Source: Bacteroidetes bacterium MED-G13 (GTDB lineage: Bacteria > Bacteroidota > Bacteroidia > Flavobacteriales > Flavobacteriaceae). From it: DNA of 64,000 nucleotides. The notes beneath the pieces were generated by a model, which saw only the letters and a program-made list of their open reading frames with translations, was not told the origin of the DNA and did not search any database. The position numbers and the translations under genes are program-made. Where the stretch lies: the NCBI GenBank assembly GCA_002457735.1, contig NTKO01000001.1:1-64000 (forward strand), in the 5' to 3' direction. This document shows, piece by piece, positions 55,703 to 64,000 of this stretch; the stretch's first letter is position 1, and the number at the start of each line of letters is the position of its first letter.

Positions 55703-56575
55703 TTGAAAATCGCCCTTTACACAAAATCTAATTCTACCGAAAATTTTCAGCACATTTTTTCTCTGATCAAAGTTCTTGAAAAGAATAAAATAATTTGTGA
55801 AATTGATGAAAACATGTTTAAATTAATTTCAAAAAATAAAGACTGCAAAATTAATCTCTTAAACACAAGAAAATTTATTCAGCTAGATAAAAGTTTTGAC
55901 TATGTAGTTACCGTGGGAGGAGATGGAACATTTCTGAGAGCTGCAAAAGAAATTGCTGATTTTAATATTCCGATCATTGGAATTAATAAAGGAAGACTTG
56001 GATTCTTAGCTAGCTCGAATATTGAAAATATAGACCAAATAGTAAAAAAACTGGTAAATAAAGAATATGAAATTTCAGAAAGGACTTTGATTGAAGTTGA
56101 AATTGATGGAAGTAAAAAATATGCTTTAAATGAAATAGCTATTAGCAGAAAAAATACTACTTCACTGATATCGATAAAAACAATGATTGATAATCAATAC
56201 TTGAATACTTACTGGGCTGATGGATTAATTATTTCAACTCCAACTGGATCTACTGGATACTCACTAAGTTGTGGTGGTCCAATTATTTTACCTGATGCAG
56301 AAAGCTTAGTTTTTACTCCAATTGCTCCACATAATTTAAATGCTAGACCTCTAGTTGTTCCTGACAATAAAAAAATTGATCTTGAAATCTACAGTCGAGA
56401 GAAAGAATGCCTTTTATCTGCAGATTCAGAAATTTTTTCAATTCCTGTAAAAACAAAGTTATCAATTAATAAATCAAAACATAAATTACAATTAATTGAC
56501 ACTGGTGATTTAGATCCCCTTAACACGCTTAGGGAAAAACTTCTATGGGGAAAAGATAAAAGAACAGAACAATAA
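55703..56575 (+). CDS. nadK: NAD kinase
   Basis: 290 aa, with a TTG start at 55703 (reads KIALYTKSN). It phosphorylates NAD to NADP. The GGDGTFLRAAKE motif, NKGRLGFLA and the GSTGYSLSCGGPII block are intact. It is the first gene of the plus-strand envelope cluster that continues with DUF6089, uppS, bamA, two skp genes and murI, the usual flavobacterial order. Confidence 0.97.
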   Translation: MKIALYTKSNSTENFQHIFSLIKVLEKNKIICEIDENMFKLISKNKDCKINLLNTRKFIQLDKSFDYVVTVGGDGTFLRAAKEIADFNIPIIGINKGRLGFLASSNIENIDQIVKKLVNKEYEISERTLIEVEIDGSKKYALNEIAISRKNTTSLISIKTMIDNQYLNTYWADGLIISTPTGSTGYSLSCGGPIILPDAESLVFTPIAPHNLNARPLVVPDNKKIDLEIYSREKECLLSADSEIFSIPVKTKLSINKSKHKLQLIDTGDLDPLNTLREKLLWGKDKRTEQ

Positions 56576-56611
56576 TACGGTTTCATTTAAGTTTTATGTT
56601 AAAGAAAAAAA

Positions 56612-57304
56612 TTGAAAATTAATCATTTAATATTATTATTTTCATTATTGTGTAATAGTTTATTTTGTCAAATTTATGAAGTTGGCTACATACATGGGAA
56701 ATCTAATTTTATAGGTGATATTGGTGATACTAAATTTATTAATCCATTCCAAAAAGACATAAGTGATAATAATGTTTCAGGCTTTTCACTGAAATGGAAT
56801 AGAAGTCCTAGACATTCAATCAAATTAACTTTTATAAAATCCAATTTAATTGCAAATGATATAAATTCAAAAGACCCCAGGAGAATTGAAAGAGGCTACA
56901 GTTTTTCAACACCAATCTCTGAAGTTTCTGCTGGAATTGAGTTTAATATGCTTGATTTCAACCTTCATGAAGACTATGATATCTTTAGCCCTTACATGTA
57001 TACAGGGATATCCTATTCAAAATTTAATGAAATTTTGTTAGAAGGAGATAATTTTATTTCAGGAAATAAAAAAAATAAATCTTTTGGCATTCCAATGATT
57101 GTTGGCTTAAAAACAAGGATTCTTGAAAAATTTATTTTTTCAATAGAAGGTGGCGCTAGATACTTATTTTCGGATGATATTGACGGAAATTCGTCTTTAA
57201 ATCATAATTTTGGAAATATTAATAACAATGACTGGTATTTTTTTAGTTCTTTAGGAATTTCATACACATTTGGAAGAAGACCATGTTATTGCAATATTAA
57301 ATGA
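56612..57304 (+). CDS. DUF6089-type outer-membrane barrel protein
   Basis: 230 aa, TTG start at 56612 (then KINHLILLFSLLCNSLFCQ, a signal peptide). Alternating strands and the close GISYTFGRRPCYCNIK suggest a small beta-barrel. The position between nadK and uppS is where Flavobacteria carry DUF6089 proteins. Its function is unknown; neighbours uppS and bamA point to the envelope. It overlaps uppS by 4 bases. Confidence 0.75.
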   Translation: MKINHLILLFSLLCNSLFCQIYEVGYIHGKSNFIGDIGDTKFINPFQKDISDNNVSGFSLKWNRSPRHSIKLTFIKSNLIANDINSKDPRRIERGYSFSTPISEVSAGIEFNMLDFNLHEDYDIFSPYMYTGISYSKFNEILLEGDNFISGNKKNKSFGIPMIVGLKTRILEKFIFSIEGGARYLFSDDIDGNSSLNHNFGNINNNDWYFFSSLGISYTFGRRPCYCNIK

Positions 57305-58044
57305 TGAAGAAAGTTGAAATTGATAAAAACAAAATTCCTAACCACGTTGCTGTGATAATGGATGGGAATGGAAGATGGGCAAAAAATAAAGGTTTAAGTA
57401 GGGAATTTGGTCACAAGGCAGGCAAAAAAGCGGTAAAAAATATTATTGAAGCATGTATTGAGTTGAATATTAAAAATCTAACTCTCTATGCATTTTCTAC
57501 AGAGAATTGGAAAAGACCAAAATTAGAAATTGATTTTTTAATGGAACTTCTACTGCTTTCTCTAAAAAATGAACTAAAAAATCTCAACAAAAATGATATA
57601 AGATTTACAACAATTGGAACGCTTAAAAAATTACCTAGAAAAATTGGCGATTATCTGATTAAGGTAAAGGAGGAAACTAAAAACAATAAAAGCTTAACCC
57701 TAACTTTAGCATTAAGCTATGGTGCAAGAAGTGAAATAATTGATGTTGTAAAAGAAATTTCTGACAAAGTTAAAAATAATATAATTTCCACTAAAAATAT
57801 TGATGAATCAGTTATAAATGACCATCTTTACACTCGATTTTTACCGGATGTAGATTTATTAATCAGAACAAGTGGTGAAAAAAGAATAAGTAATTTTTTA
57901 TTATGGCAAATAGCATATTCTGAACTATATTTTTCAAAAAAACTATGGCCAGATTTCAAGAAAAAAGACCTGTACAAAGCAATTATTAACTACCAAAGCA
58001 GAGAAAGAAGATTTGGAAAAATCAGTGAGCAAATCAAAAATTAG
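57301..58044 (+). CDS. uppS: undecaprenyl diphosphate synthase (cis-prenyltransferase)
   Basis: 247 aa. It builds the C55 lipid carrier for peptidoglycan and glycan export. The substrate motif is VAVIMDGNGRWAKNKG (catalytic Asp), followed by TLYAFSTENWKRP, LSYGARSEIID, PDVDLLIRTSGEKRISNFLLWQ and ELYFSKKLWPDF. It is 11 bases before bamA. Confidence 0.97.
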   Translation: MMKKVEIDKNKIPNHVAVIMDGNGRWAKNKGLSREFGHKAGKKAVKNIIEACIELNIKNLTLYAFSTENWKRPKLEIDFLMELLLLSLKNELKNLNKNDIRFTTIGTLKKLPRKIGDYLIKVKEETKNNKSLTLTLALSYGARSEIIDVVKEISDKVKNNIISTKNIDESVINDHLYTRFLPDVDLLIRTSGEKRISNFLLWQIAYSELYFSKKLWPDFKKKDLYKAIINYQSRERRFGKISEQIKN

Positions 58045-58055
58045 TTTTAATCAAT

Positions 58056-60602
58056 ATGAAAACATATAGGTTTTATTTAATACTATTTTTACTATTTTTT
58101 GGAAATAAAATTCATCCACAGGACGGTATTGAAAAATATGAAATTGGTGAAATTACTGTTTCCGGTAATACATCTTTTAGCCCATTGACCATTATTACAT
58201 ATTCTGGCCTTGAAAAAGGGGAAAACATTTCGATCCCAGGAGAAAAATTAAGTAATGCTATAAAAAAGCTTTGGGCATCAAACTTATTTAGTTCAGTAAA
58301 TGTTTACAAGAGAAATATCTCTGATAATAAAATTGACCTTGAAATTGAATTATTTGACCTGGCAGAATTGAAAGAATTAGAAATAAATGGTATTAAAAAG
58401 AGAAAAGTTGAAGAGGTTATAAAAGAAAATAAATTACAAATTGGGGTTAAAGTCACCGAAAACTTAATTACAACAACAAAAAATTACCTTGAAAATAAGT
58501 ACAGGGAAAAAGGATTTTTAAAAGCGAAAGTAAATATTTTTTCTGAAGATTATACTGATTCTACAGGCAAGGCAAAAGTAAATATGAAAATTAATATTGA
58601 TAAAGGCCCAAAAATTAAGATAAAAAAAATAAACATCCTGGGAAATGAAAAATTGAGCTATAGAATGATTGAAAAGTCAATGAAAAATACTAAAAGAAAA
58701 AAATTCTACAGGGTTTTTAAGAGATCAAAATATATTCCTGAAGACTTTCAGGAAGACCTTTCTAGTATTATTGAAAAATACAAGGAAAGAGGTTATCGTG
58801 ACGCTAGAATAATTTCTGATTCAATATATGATGAAAATAAAAATGAAATAAATATTGAAATTTCCTTAACTGAGGGTGAAAAGTATTCATTTGGAAAAAT
58901 AGAATATTTAGGTAACACAATTTACACTGATCAACAACTCAATCAAATTCTCAAGATTAAAGAAGGTGACACTTATAATGGTGTTGAGCTTGAAAAGAGA
59001 ATTGCAGATAGATCAGACCCTGATGCTAACGATTTAAGTAATTTATATCAAAACAATGGATACTTATTTTCATCTGTAACACCTGTTGAAGTTAATGCTG
59101 ATGGAAACGAAATAGACTTAGAAATTAGAATAAACGAAGGCAAACCAGCATATTTTAACAAAATTACCGTTGTCGGAAATAATAAAACAAATGACCACGT
59201 AATTTATAGAGAAATAAGAACTCGACCGGGTCAACTGTATAGTAAGGCTAATGTGTTTAGATCTTTAAGGGAACTAGGTCAATTAGGGTTTTTTGATCCT
59301 CAACTTATTACACCTGATTTTAAAAATATTAACCCTACTACTGGAACCGTTGATTTAGAGTATTCACTAGTTGAAACTGGTTCGAGCACCATTGAATTAC
59401 AAGGGGGGTATGGTGGTGGAGGTTTTATTGGAACTCTTGGTTTTTCTTTTAATAATTTTTCTGTGAAAGATATCTTTAAAAAAGAAGCATATAAACCTGT
59501 ACCAATGGGTGATGGGCAAAGATTAGCACTTAGATTGCAGGCAAGTAGATTCTACACAGTAAATAGCTTCAACTTTACTGAACCATGGCTTGGAGGTAAA
59601 AAACCTGTTCAATTTTCTGTTCAACTATCTCAAACCAAGCAATTCATGTTTAATCCCTACAGCTACACAGCTGATAAATCAAGATATTTTAATATTTCAG
59701 GGCTATCGATTGGAATTGCAAAGAGACTAACTGTACCTGATGATTATTTTACCCTTGCTCAATATATTGGATTTCAATATTACGACTTAAATGACTATAG
59801 AACCGGTCTATTTACATTTGGTAATGGTTCTTCCAGTAATTTTTCTTACACAATCGCGTTGAGCAGAAATAACACATATACCGATCCAATTTATCCGACT
59901 GGCGGTTCTAACTTTAGTATTTCAGCTAAGTTGACACCTCCATATTCAGCATTTAATAATGTAGACTATAATGCATTAAAAGAGGAAAGATCAAGTATGG
60001 TTGAAATACTTTCAGAAGATCCAACGAATTCTGATGCGTCTGATAGAATAGCTGATATTGATCAGGAAAGATATAAGTGGCTCGAATTTTATAAAATAAA
60101 ATTTAAAGGGGAATGGTTTACCGCACTCACAGAAAAGCTTGTCTTAAGACCATCCTTTGATTTTGGATTTCTTGGCGCATACAATAATGATAGAGGAATA
60201 ATTCCTTTTGAAAGATTTTTCTTGGGTGGAGATGGAATGGGAATGTATAATCTAGATGGAAGAGAGAATGTACCGCTTAGAGGATATCCAAACTCATCAC
60301 TTTCTACTCAGGATGGAGGCTCTATTTTCAATAAATATTCGTTAGAACTTCGATATCCTATCAGCTTGGGTGAGCAAGCTAAAATTTTTGCTTTATCATT
60401 CATTGAGGGAGGTGCTTCATACAATAGCTTTAGAGATTTCAACCCCTTTTTATTAAACAGATCAGCTGGCGTAGGAATTAGACTTTTTATGCCCCAATTT
60501 GGCTTATTAGGTATTGATTTTGGTCATGGTTTTGATCCTATACCTGGGCAATCAACAAAACATGGATGGGAAACACATTTTATATTTGGACAAAATTTTT
60601 AA
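58056..60602 (+). CDS. bamA: outer membrane protein assembly factor BamA
   Basis: 848 aa. A signal peptide (1-21) precedes five POTRA repeats to about residue 420 (for example EIGEITVSGNTSFSPLTI and SFGKIEYLGNTIYTDQQL). The Omp85 barrel follows, with the loop-6 motif VPLRGYP and a terminal strand THFIFGQNF. It inserts beta-barrel proteins in the outer membrane. The two downstream OmpH/Skp chaperones serve the same route. Confidence 0.97.
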   Translation: MKTYRFYLILFLLFFGNKIHPQDGIEKYEIGEITVSGNTSFSPLTIITYSGLEKGENISIPGEKLSNAIKKLWASNLFSSVNVYKRNISDNKIDLEIELFDLAELKELEINGIKKRKVEEVIKENKLQIGVKVTENLITTTKNYLENKYREKGFLKAKVNIFSEDYTDSTGKAKVNMKINIDKGPKIKIKKINILGNEKLSYRMIEKSMKNTKRKKFYRVFKRSKYIPEDFQEDLSSIIEKYKERGYRDARIISDSIYDENKNEINIEISLTEGEKYSFGKIEYLGNTIYTDQQLNQILKIKEGDTYNGVELEKRIADRSDPDANDLSNLYQNNGYLFSSVTPVEVNADGNEIDLEIRINEGKPAYFNKITVVGNNKTNDHVIYREIRTRPGQLYSKANVFRSLRELGQLGFFDPQLITPDFKNINPTTGTVDLEYSLVETGSSTIELQGGYGGGGFIGTLGFSFNNFSVKDIFKKEAYKPVPMGDGQRLALRLQASRFYTVNSFNFTEPWLGGKKPVQFSVQLSQTKQFMFNPYSYTADKSRYFNISGLSIGIAKRLTVPDDYFTLAQYIGFQYYDLNDYRTGLFTFGNGSSSNFSYTIALSRNNTYTDPIYPTGGSNFSISAKLTPPYSAFNNVDYNALKEERSSMVEILSEDPTNSDASDRIADIDQERYKWLEFYKIKFKGEWFTALTEKLVLRPSFDFGFLGAYNNDRGIIPFERFFLGGDGMGMYNLDGRENVPLRGYPNSSLSTQDGGSIFNKYSLELRYPISLGEQAKIFALSFIEGGASYNSFRDFNPFLLNRSAGVGIRLFMPQFGLLGIDFGHGFDPIPGQSTKHGWETHFIFGQNF

Positions 60603-60637
60603 ATAAAATAAATTACAACATCAAACGTTAGAAAAAT

Positions 60638-61381
60638 ATGAGAAAAGTATTCATTTTAATTTTATGTTTTTTAACCACTAATGCCATTGTTTCTCAAAAA
60701 GGAGTAAAAATCGGATATATAGACACCGAATACATTCTTGAAAATTTATCTGAATACTCTGAAGTTTCTGAAAGACTTGAGAGCCAAGCACAAAGATGGA
60801 ATTCAGAAATTCAAAAGAAAAAAAGAGAAATTTTAGGAATGAAAGAAGCATTAAATGCAGAAAGAATACTTCTAACTAAAGAGTTAACTGATGAAATGGA
60901 ACAAGAAATTTTGATTGAGGAAATTGATTTAGAAGAGTTTCAACAAAAAAAATTTGGACCTAATGGAGATCTGATTATTCAAAAAACACAATTAATTCAA
61001 CCAATTCAAGATCAGATTTTTAATGCTATAAGAGAAATTGCCAAATCAAAAAAATATGATTTCATTTTTGACAAATCATCAGACTTAGTAATGCTCTACT
61101 CAGATAAAAGGTATGATATAAGTGATCAAGTAATTCAGACTATTTCACGATCTAATAACAGAAAAAAATTGGATTCAAGAAAAGAAAAAAAAGAATTTGA
61201 TCAGCAGAAAAGGCAAGAAATTCAAAAAAATAACGATGAAAATGCTAAATTCAATTTGAGAGACAAAAAACAAGAAAATAAAATACAAGAAAAAGATAAC
61301 TCTAATAGAAAGCTCTCCGTTAAAGAATTATTAGAGCAAAGAAAACAAAAAAATAGTGCTAATAAAAAAGGAAAAGATTAG
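60638..61381 (+). CDS. OmpH/Skp family periplasmic chaperone, long form
   Basis: 247 aa. Signal peptide 1-19 (NAIVSQ). Residues 22-165 are the Skp/OmpH domain: a start strand KIGYIDTEYILENL, a long coiled coil, and a closing KYDFIFDKSSDLVMLY. A hydrophilic Lys/Glu/Gln-rich tail of about 75 residues follows, longer than in the second copy. It carries outer-membrane proteins to BamA. It is 35 bases after bamA. Confidence 0.93.
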   Translation: MRKVFILILCFLTTNAIVSQKGVKIGYIDTEYILENLSEYSEVSERLESQAQRWNSEIQKKKREILGMKEALNAERILLTKELTDEMEQEILIEEIDLEEFQQKKFGPNGDLIIQKTQLIQPIQDQIFNAIREIAKSKKYDFIFDKSSDLVMLYSDKRYDISDQVIQTISRSNNRKKLDSRKEKKEFDQQKRQEIQKNNDENAKFNLRDKKQENKIQEKDNSNRKLSVKELLEQRKQKNSANKKGKD

Positions 61382-61389
61382 TACATTTG
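61382..61389 (+). promoter_or_regulatory. predicted -7 element before the second skp gene (TACATTTG)
   Basis: Exact TAnnTTTG followed by C directly after the stop codon of the first skp gene, 26 bases before the second skp ATG. No TTG at standard spacing. It may give extra transcription of the short chaperone. Confidence 0.45.
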
Positions 61390-61415
61390 CCAAGACATTA
61401 ATAAAATTAAAAATT

Positions 61416-61922
61416 ATGAATTATATCAATAAAATCTTCCTAACTCTAATATTAGGTTTTGTATGCGTAAATATTTCTGCTCAATCAAATATTGCTCACA
61501 TAAATACTACTGAATTAGTAGGAGCTATGCCAGAAATGAATGATGCTAAAGCTGAGCTTGAAAAACTTGCAAAAACTTATGAAACTGATATTCAAACAAT
61601 GGCTTCTGAACTTCAAAGCAAGGTAAAACAATATGACTCTGAAGCTGCATCACAATCTGAGGAAGAAAATGCCAAAAGATTGCAGGAGGTTCAAGGGATG
61701 GAGCAAAGTATTAGACAATATCAAGCTCAAGCTCAACAAGAGTTACAAAAAAAAGAATTTGATCTTTTAAAGCCAATTACTGAAAAGGCTCAAGAGGCAA
61801 TTAATCAAGTAGCTGCTGATCTTGGATTTGATTATGTTTTAGATTCAACTCAGGGACAAGGGTTGATCGTTGCTAGCGGTAAGGATTTAATGGAAGAAGT
61901 AAAGAAAAAACTAAATTTTTAA
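61416..61922 (+). CDS. OmpH/Skp family periplasmic chaperone, short form
   Basis: 168 aa from the ATG at 61416, which opens a signal peptide (YINKIFLTLILGFVCVNISAQ); the earlier in-frame GTG at 61356 lies inside the first skp gene. The domain begins SNIAHINTTELVGAMPEM, has an Ala/Gln/Glu-rich coiled coil, and ends DLGFDYVLDSTQGQGLIVA. The GC content and codon choice look higher than its neighbours, suggesting strong expression. An intrinsic terminator follows. Confidence 0.95.
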   Translation: MNYINKIFLTLILGFVCVNISAQSNIAHINTTELVGAMPEMNDAKAELEKLAKTYETDIQTMASELQSKVKQYDSEAASQSEEENAKRLQEVQGMEQSIRQYQAQAQQELQKKEFDLLKPITEKAQEAINQVAADLGFDYVLDSTQGQGLIVASGKDLMEEVKKKLNF

Positions 61923-61943
61923 TTTAATTGTCAATAAAATTAG

Positions 61944-61971
61944 AAAGCTGTCAATAGACAGCTTTTTTTTT
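61944..61971 (+). terminator. intrinsic terminator after the second skp gene
   Basis: AAAGCTGTC-AATA-GACAGCTTT followed by a T-run of about nine, ending 5 bases before the murI ATG. It closes the nadK-to-skp transcript; murI must rely on read-through or a promoter overlapping it. Confidence 0.92.
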
Positions 61972-61975
61972 ACTC

Positions 61976-62758
61976 ATGGATAATAGACCTATAGGTATTT
62001 TTGACTCAGGGATAGGAGGTATTTCAATCCTAAATGAACTATTCAAAGAACTAAAAAATGAACAATTTATTTATCTAGCGGACAATAAAAATTGTCCTTA
62101 TGGAAATAAGTCAAAAAAAATTATTACAGAGTTAAGCATTAAGAACTGTAAAGAATTAATAAAACTAGATTGTAAAATCATCGTTATTGCTTGCAATACC
62201 TCAACAACAAATTCAATTGAATCATTAAGAAAAATTTTTAATTGTCCAATTATCGGAATTGAACCAGGCATAAAACCTGCAATTTTAGAAACAAAGACAA
62301 AAAAAATAGGCGTTTTAGCAACTAAAAAAACATTAAGTAGTGATATTTTTTGTAAAACACAGTATGCTAATAACAGAGAAAAAATTAAAATTTACGAGCA
62401 GCCTGGATTTGGTTTGGTAGAGAGTTTAGAAAAAGGCGTTAAAGTAAAATCAATAATTTTTAAGCAAAAATTACATCAATATTTATTTCCTATGATAGAA
62501 AAAAATATAGACCATCTTGTTTTAGGCTGTACACATTATAATTTTTTAAAAGATGAAATAAAGAAAATTATCGGTAATAAAATTACAATAGTTGATTCTA
62601 TTATTCCCGTGGTTAATCAAACAAAAAAAATATTAAACGAATTTAACTTAAGCTCTGGAAAAACTACACATGGAAGTGTCAAGTTATTTTATAATTCTAA
62701 AAAAATTCCAAAAGATTTTATTAATGAAATATTTAAGATAGAAAGAAAAGAATTCTAA
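61976..62758 (+). CDS. murI: glutamate racemase
   Basis: 260 aa. It makes D-glutamate for peptidoglycan. The two catalytic cysteines are in IACNTSTTNSIE and VLGCTHYNFL, and IGIFDSGIGGISIL is the N-terminal signature. It begins right after a terminator and converges on the PorP/SprF gene with only 5 bases between stops. Confidence 0.97.
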   Translation: MDNRPIGIFDSGIGGISILNELFKELKNEQFIYLADNKNCPYGNKSKKIITELSIKNCKELIKLDCKIIVIACNTSTTNSIESLRKIFNCPIIGIEPGIKPAILETKTKKIGVLATKKTLSSDIFCKTQYANNREKIKIYEQPGFGLVESLEKGVKVKSIIFKQKLHQYLFPMIEKNIDHLVLGCTHYNFLKDEIKKIIGNKITIVDSIIPVVNQTKKILNEFNLSSGKTTHGSVKLFYNSKKIPKDFINEIFKIERKEF

Positions 62759-62763
62759 GATAT

Positions 62764-63777
62764 TTACTTAATCCAAGGGCATTTACAGTCCATTCTATCT
62801 TTTCTACATCCTAAATCAAATCCCAAAGTTAATTGGTGGTAACCACCATTATCAAATACTACAGAATTTGATTGGTAAGAGTATGTGTAAGCAAATACAA
62901 AACTGTTAAACTTCATACCAATCAAAGGAGTAACATATTGTAGTTTTTGATTGGTCAACTGATTAGCATTATTTACATAATTTGCACCATCAAAGGATGT
63001 TCTATATGAAATTCCACCCCAAATCCTTCCAAAATTAAAATCTTTATACAATTTAAAATTTAAATCTGCAAAGGTTTCTTTAGTTGCGTCTTTATGTACA
63101 AACATTAGAGATGGTTCAAAATACCAAGAATCTGAGTTATTCGAAAACAAATAGCCAGAAGACATAATATAGGTTCTCAAATTATTGTAGCTCAAACCTT
63201 GTTCATTAAAATTAATACCATCATTTTTCAAAAGGTTTTTTATTGAAGTATGAATGTAGAAATCAAGATATTGATATGAAAAACCAAAATCAATATTGAA
63301 ATTAGTGGCACTTTGCTCAACACCAGAAATGAGTGGATCAAAACCTGCTGAAAGGAAAGATGATTCATCTAACTTATATTGAATTAATCCAGCACTCAGC
63401 CCAAAGGAAAGCATATCAAGATCCAATTCACTTCTAGAAAACATAATATGATGAGCATATGTTAAGTAGCCTCCAGATTGCGAATGATACCCATTTTGAT
63501 CATTGTATGCAATAGCACCTAGTGCAGATCTAGAATCTCCAAGCCTGCCATTAAAACTTATTGTCTGTAAATTAGGAGCTTTATCTGTATCAACCCATTG
63601 TTGTCTACCAGTAAATCTAATTTTTGAACAACTTGAAGCACCTGCCATTGAAGGAAATAATAAATAATAATTATCAGTCAAATAATCAGAATATATTGGT
63701 AATCCTTCTTGAGAAAAAGACCTATTGTTAAAAAAAACAATAATTAAAAAAAACAAGATTGGTATTTTATATCTCAT
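62764..63777 (-). CDS. PorP/SprF family type IX secretion membrane protein
   Basis: 337 aa. A signal peptide (1-22, NRSFSQ) precedes the family start QEGLPIYSDYLTDNYYLLFPSMAGAS (seen in two parts), the RQQWVDTDKAPNLQTISF motif and a barrel of alternating strands; the end is Cys-rich (LGCRKDRMDCKCPW). Members are outer-membrane proteins associated with gliding and T9SS. Several paralogues are normal per genome, so a specific partner cannot be named. It fits with the two T9SS cargo proteins in the window. Confidence 0.9.
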   Translation of the reverse strand: MRYKIPILFFLIIVFFNNRSFSQEGLPIYSDYLTDNYYLLFPSMAGASSCSKIRFTGRQQWVDTDKAPNLQTISFNGRLGDSRSALGAIAYNDQNGYHSQSGGYLTYAHHIMFSRSELDLDMLSFGLSAGLIQYKLDESSFLSAGFDPLISGVEQSATNFNIDFGFSYQYLDFYIHTSIKNLLKNDGINFNEQGLSYNNLRTYIMSSGYLFSNNSDSWYFEPSLMFVHKDATKETFADLNFKLYKDFNFGRIWGGISYRTSFDGANYVNNANQLTNQKLQYVTPLIGMKFNSFVFAYTYSYQSNSVVFDNGGYHQLTLGFDLGCRKDRMDCKCPWIK

Positions 63778-63823
63778 AATTAAAATAAAACTATTATTTA
63801 CAACTGATATTATCCAGCACGAC

Positions 63824-63831
63824 CAAATATA
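63824..63831 (-). promoter_or_regulatory. predicted -7 element of the porP/sprF gene (TATATTTG)
   Basis: Exact TAnnTTTG on the minus strand, 47 bases before the ATG. No convincing -33 element at 17-23 bases. Confidence 0.4.
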
Positions 63832-63884
63832 TAAATTTTAATAGACATATACTGATTAATATTTCCTTAAAGAATAATATTTAT

Positions 63885-63892
63885 TATTTTTG
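63885..63892 (+). promoter_or_regulatory. predicted -7 element of the last gene (TATTTTTG)
   Basis: Exact TAnnTTTG followed by CC, 18 bases before the ATG at 63910, with TTTCC about 20 bases upstream as a weak -33 element. Confidence 0.45.
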
Positions 63893-63909
63893 CCAAAGGC
63901 TTTATAATC

Positions 63910-64000
63910 ATGAAATACAAGGTAAAAATCGAAAAAACAGTTAACAAATTTATAAATAAATTTGAAATAAATAATTTTATAACTAATCACAAGAACTATG
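63910..64000 (+). CDS. partial gene at the window edge, unknown
   Basis: Thirty codons are visible from the ATG: it starts MKYKVKIEKTVNKF and is basic and AT-rich. The reading frame is open to the end of the window. It has a promoter-like element upstream, which supports a real gene. Nothing in this fragment identifies a family. Confidence 0.5.
   Translation, partial: MKYKVKIEKTVNKFINKFEINNFITNHKNY

Noticed and set aside
1-64000. Insertion sequences, prophage, CRISPR arrays, toxin-antitoxin or other defence systems
   Set aside because: No transposase, integrase, direct-repeat array, restriction or Cas-like protein was found; all long frames are core metabolic, informational or envelope genes.

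Overview
The window looks like chromosomal core sequence from a marine-type, AT-rich (about 30% GC by eye), tightly packed member of the Flavobacteriia (Bacteroidetes). The evidence is secreted proteins with type IX secretion (T9SS) C-terminal sorting domains, a PorP/SprF protein, a GLPGLI-family protein, a TonB-dependent-receptor-type barrel with a carboxypeptidase-regulatory-like domain, a FolK-deoxynucleoside kinase fusion, a DUF6089 protein between nadK and uppS, and promoters of the Bacteroidetes form TTG-N(18-23)-TAnnTTTG. There are no insertion sequences, phage genes, CRISPR arrays or rRNA genes, and no gap without a gene exceeds 300 bases.

Layout: 0-1.2 kb, a T9SS-secreted protein. 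1.2-11.5 kb (minus), an eleven-gene run that starts with phenylalanine/tyrosine synthesis (pheA, aminotransferase, tyrA, DAHP synthase-chorismate mutase). It continues into rsgA, dtd, an Lnb-like membrane protein, mazG-like, aroA, queA and rlmN. 11.5-19.7 kb (minus), gapN and the branched-chain operon ilvD-B-N-C-A. 19.8-24.4 kb (minus), GLPGLI protein, alkane monooxygenase and an outer-membrane receptor. 24.5-25.9 kb (plus), a secreted protein and a deoxynucleoside kinase. 25.9-29.3 kb (minus), pyrophosphatase pump and pdhB. 29.5-35.9 kb (plus), etfBA, bifunctional nuclease, nupC, thyA, folA, fabD, lspA. 36-42.4 kb (minus), a complete trpEGDCFBA operon. 42.4-49.2 kb, a T9SS cupredoxin, two tRNAs, mutS, a tRNA/rRNA methyltransferase, folK-dNK, a queuosine-precursor transporter and DUF2797. 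49.3-55.6 kb, GH3 protein, then clpX-clpP-tig, a hydrolase and pdxJ. 55.7-62.8 kb (plus), the envelope cluster nadK-DUF6089-uppS-bamA-skp-skp-murI. The end holds porP/sprF and a gene cut by the window edge.

The most interesting content is not in the long open reading frames. Upstream of pheA there is a 21-codon leader peptide with five Phe and three Tyr codons. Upstream of trpE there is an 18-codon leader peptide with three consecutive Trp codons. Each is followed by an intrinsic terminator and by a segment, overlapping the leader stop codon, that can pair with the terminator's 5' half. These are two complete ribosome-mediated transcription attenuators. In both, a sequence resembling the Bacteroidetes -7 element ends four bases before the leader ATG, so the leader mRNAs may be leaderless. 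The phe attenuator sits at the head of the eleven-gene run, so aromatic amino-acid supply could also affect ribosome-assembly and tRNA-quality genes, although a second promoter before queA would relieve part of this. The ilv operon shows no comparable leader, but its IlvA lacks the usual C-terminal regulatory domain.
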